A stretch of DNA of 16,027 nucleotides from Patescibacteria group bacterium (GTDB lineage Bacteria; Patescibacteriota; Patescibacteriia; S139-126): assembly GCA_015485755.1 (NCBI GenBank), contig WFTD01000110.1:1-16027 (forward strand), written 5' to 3'. The notes below the pieces were generated by a model. The model was given only the letters and a program-made list of their open reading frames with translations, had not been told where the DNA came from and searched no databases. Both the position numbers and the translations under genes were made by a program. Positions 13,420-16,027 of this stretch are shown in pieces (position 1 is the first letter of the stretch; each line of letters begins with the position of its first letter).

Positions 13420-13734
13420 ATGACTGAACATCAAGATCAGCAGTTTGTTGAGATGGTCGTCAAGAATTTGGTTGATCATCCTGAAGATGTGTCAACCGAG
13501 CGCAAGATTGATGAGATGGGTGTCCTTATCACCCTCAACATCAATCCCAAGGACATGGGACAGGTAATTGGCCGCAATGGTCAAACCGTCCGCGCTATCA
13601 GAACTTTGCTTAGAGTGGTTGGCGCTCGTCATAATGCTCGCGTTAACTTAAAAATCAACGAGCCAGCTGGCGGCAGACAGTCAGCTAAATCAGAAGAGGC
13701 TGATACTTCAGCAGTTGACGATTTGCAACTTTAA
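13420..13734 (+). CDS. khpA: KH-domain RNA-binding protein KhpA
   Basis: The 104-residue protein is a single type II KH domain (UPF0109): FVEMVVKNLVDHPEDVS (9-25), then VLITLNINPKDMGQVIGRNGQTVRAIRTL with the RNA-gripping GRNG loop at 51-54. The last 20 residues are an acidic/Ser tail. KhpA binds RNA broadly and in Gram-positive bacteria works with KhpB/EloR in cell-envelope regulation. In many genomes it lies between rpsP and rimM-trmD. Here it sits between an inverted ATPase gene and trmD, with a long leader of about 95 nt and a strong terminator after it. No Shine-Dalgarno precedes the ATG. Confidence 0.93.
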   Translation: MTEHQDQQFVEMVVKNLVDHPEDVSTERKIDEMGVLITLNINPKDMGQVIGRNGQTVRAIRTLLRVVGARHNARVNLKINEPAGGRQSAKSEEADTSAVDDLQL

Positions 13735-13745
13735 TCATACAAATC

Positions 13746-13781
13746 AACCCCCGCCCTTAATGGGCGGGGGTTTTGTTTTTT
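13746..13781 (+). terminator. Strong rho-independent terminator after khpA
   Basis: CCCCCGCCC (13748-13756) pairs perfectly with GGGCGGGGG (13762-13770), with a TTAAT loop, an added AA/TT closing and a T-rich tail. It is the most GC-rich hairpin among the intergenic regions and isolates khpA from trmD. Confidence 0.95.
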
Positions 13782-13802
13782 GTTTATTTTGGTTAGTATA
13801 GT
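13773..13802 (+). promoter_or_regulatory. Weak candidate promoter of trmD
   Basis: TTGTTT (13773-13778) and TATAGT (13797-13802) are 18 nt apart, overlapping the terminator tail. TAGTAT (13794-13799) is an alternative -10 that would start transcription at the A of the trmD ATG. Since a terminator lies upstream, some promoter is expected here. Confidence 0.3.
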
Positions 13803-13805
13803 ATT

Positions 13806-14477
13806 ATGGAATTTCATATAATCACAATCTTTCCCCATATATTTGATTCATATATAAATGAATCAATTTTAAAGAGGGCGCAAAAACAAAAATTGATATC
13901 AATCAAAACACACACTCCCCGCCAGTTTGCTTCGGATAAGCATCGGACAGTTGATGACCGCCCTTATGGTGGTGGTCCTGGCATGATTTTGATGTTTGAA
14001 CCAATTTACAAGACCATCAAGAACATCCCCAAAAAGAAAAAAAGAAAAATTATCATGCTTGATCCTAGCGGAGAGCAGTTTACCCAGCAAAAGGCAGAGG
14101 AATATTCTAGATTAAATCAATTGATATTATTGGCAGGGAGATATGAAGGTTTTGATGCTAGATTGGAGGAGGTTGTTGATGAAAAAATTTCTATTGGACC
14201 GTATGTATTATCAGGAGGAGAGTTGCCAGCTTTGGTTGTGGTTGAGGCGGTTAGTCGTTTGTTACCGGGAGTGTTGGGTGATGAGGAATCAATTAAAGAT
14301 GAGACTTTTTCTCAGAGTCTTGACTATATTGAATATCCTCAATATACTAGACCAGAGAAGGTAAAGCACAAAGGTAAGGTTTTGCAGGTTCCTCCTATTC
14401 TTCTTTCTGGTAATCATGCAGAAATAGAAAAATGGCGCAAGCGGCAGTCCAAGTTAAGAAAAAGAAAATTAGGATAG
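13806..14477 (+). CDS. trmD: tRNA (guanine-N1)-methyltransferase TrmD
   Basis: The 223-residue SPOUT enzyme methylates G37 of tRNAs that read C- and G-starting codons, preventing +1 frameshifts. Visible signatures are the start EFHIITIFPHIFDSYINESIL, DDRPYGGGPGMIL (50-62), and the trefoil-knot SAM site with LAGRYEGFDARL (109-120) and ISIGPYVLSGGELPAL (128-143). YPQYTRPE (177-184) lies in the C-terminal domain. The stretch before it reads KDETF where many homologues have D-S-F, so the catalytic base may be E166 instead of Asp; this alignment was done by eye. The C-terminal tail is Lys/Arg-rich. RimM and L19, the usual neighbours, are absent. It lies directly upstream of the rRNA promoters. Confidence 0.95.
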   Translation: MEFHIITIFPHIFDSYINESILKRAQKQKLISIKTHTPRQFASDKHRTVDDRPYGGGPGMILMFEPIYKTIKNIPKKKKRKIIMLDPSGEQFTQQKAEEYSRLNQLILLAGRYEGFDARLEEVVDEKISIGPYVLSGGELPALVVVEAVSRLLPGVLGDEESIKDETFSQSLDYIEYPQYTRPEKVKHKGKVLQVPPILLSGNHAEIEKWRKRQSKLRKRKLG

Positions 14478-14496
14478 TTGTGTATATCTTGTGGAC

Positions 14497-14525
14497 TTGA
14501 CAACATCAAAAAAGTAGGTTATGCT
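14497..14525 (+). promoter_or_regulatory. rRNA promoter P1
   Basis: TTGACA (14497-14502), 17-nt spacer, TATGCT (14520-14525). The predicted start is near 14532, about 330 nt before the 16S gene. Confidence 0.6.
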
Positions 14526-14550
14526 AATAGAGGTCAATTTGTTATAATCA

Positions 14551-14579
14551 TTAACATCAAAACAGCCAGGTGTTATAAT
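14551..14579 (+). promoter_or_regulatory. rRNA promoter P2
   Basis: TTAACA (14551-14556), 17-nt spacer, perfect TATAAT (14574-14579), predicted start near 14586. A further TATAAT at 14543-14548 has no matching -35. Tandem promoters are usual upstream of rRNA operons. Confidence 0.65.
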
Positions 14580-14601
14580 TTGACAAGTTAATTTCACCAG
14601 A

Positions 14602-14666
14602 GGGAGAAAAAACAGTGATACTCAAAAATTGGGTGTCTCTGTTTTTTCTCTCACTTTGTGAGAGAG
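14602..14666 (+). other. rRNA leader: long hairpin followed by a competing hairpin
   Basis: GAGAAAAAACAG (14604-14615) pairs perfectly with CTGTTTTTTCTC (14639-14650), and GATACTCA / TGGGTGTC continue the stem inside with two G-U pairs. CTCTCAC (14648-14654) pairs with GTGAGAG (14658-14664) around TTT. The two hairpins share CTC 14648-14650. The inner stem followed by a T6 run resembles an intrinsic terminator. Confidence 0.6.
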
Positions 14667-14684
14667 CGCTGTTTGACAACTGAA
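14666..14684 (+). promoter_or_regulatory. boxA-like antitermination element
   Basis: GCTGTTTGACAACTGAA contains GCTGTTTGACAA, one mismatch from the common bacterial rRNA boxA form GCTCTTTGACAA. It lies in the leader between the promoters and 16S, where the NusB-S10 complex is expected to bind. Confidence 0.55.
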
Positions 14685-14735
14685 AAAGTGTTGAGAAAAC
14701 TTTAAGCCGTACGTAAGTACATATATCTTACTCTC

Positions 14736-14763
14736 AATTTTCTTTGAGAGTTTGATCCTGGCT
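14736..14763 (+). repeat. Duplicate of the 16S rRNA 5' end (copy A)
   Basis: A 28-nt block including TTGAGAGTTTGATCCTGGCT (14744-14763) repeats the start of the real 16S gene, 121 nt upstream of it. The match stops before the CAG of the universal start. Here TTGAGAG can also pair with CTCTCAA at 14731-14737. Confidence 0.9.
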
Positions 14764-14857
14764 TCCCGATATTCGTCGGGACAAGCAGGATTTCATCCTT
14801 CGCCAGCCATTGGTTGGCAGGGGTGAAGCGGAGTTATACTTCGCCAAACTTTCACTG
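14764..14857 (+). other. 94-nt hairpin-rich insert between the duplicated 16S starts
   Basis: TCCCGA / TCGGGA (14764-14781) forms a perfect 6-bp stem around TATTCG. A second, longer hairpin pairs CTTCGCCAGCC with GGTTGGC and GGTGAAG (about 14798-14828), with G-U pairs and a small bulge. There is no ORF. It resembles an intergenic palindromic repeat, flanked here by the direct repeats. Confidence 0.6.

Positions 14858-16027
<1,170 letters not shown>

Overview
The window most likely comes from a Candidate Phyla Radiation (Patescibacteria) genome, probably a parcubacterial or ABY1-like lineage. That placement is inferred from AT-rich DNA, tightly packed housekeeping genes mostly without Shine-Dalgarno sequences, short or fused versions of universal proteins (SMC, NusB), a protein family I associate with CPR genomes (1253-1747), and a divergent 16S rRNA with rearranged helix sequences. 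The phylum-level call cannot be settled by eye. The standard code applies: every long gene is open to a TAA or TAG stop with no in-frame TGA.

Layout. Positions 1-1750 hold three leftward accessory genes: a secreted beta-rich protein cut by the window edge and two uncharacterised proteins. The last two share a near-identical 5' leader with a strong Shine-Dalgarno, unlike the rest of the window. At 1926-2645 a TrmB-type regulator runs rightward and ends in a hairpin-rich intergenic region, which also holds a small leftward ORF (2785-2964). From 3167 to 6542 runs a rightward block: RNase HII, a SAM methyltransferase, a small membrane protein, a YraN-type nuclease-fold protein and a bitopic surface protein with two Ig-like domains. 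A bidirectional terminator and a TTGACA promoter then start the information-processing operon at 6669-11577: rpmF, a NusB-Nudix fusion, rnc, a DUF456 membrane protein and smc, with gaps of 0-5 nt. rpsP follows with its own promoter. It converges on a leftward short GspE/PilB-type ATPase, which diverges from khpA across overlapping promoters. A strong terminator precedes trmD. From 14478 to the end lies an rRNA promoter and leader region with two promoters, strong hairpins and a boxA-like element, then a 16S rRNA gene that runs off the right edge.

How it fits together. The central block is translation and RNA-processing machinery (L32, NusB, RNase III, S16, KhpA, TrmD, 16S rRNA) plus chromosome organisation (SMC, RNase HII). 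NusB and RNase III act on rRNA transcripts and the boxA-bearing rRNA leader lies in the same window, so the two ends may be functionally linked. The strongest oddities are an SMC with no recognisable hinge and no zinc hook, NusB fused to a complete Nudix domain, a duplicated 16S 5' end flanking a 94-nt hairpin-rich insert, and a divergent promoter whose two predicted start sites fall exactly on AUG codons, one of them opening a short leader peptide ahead of khpA.
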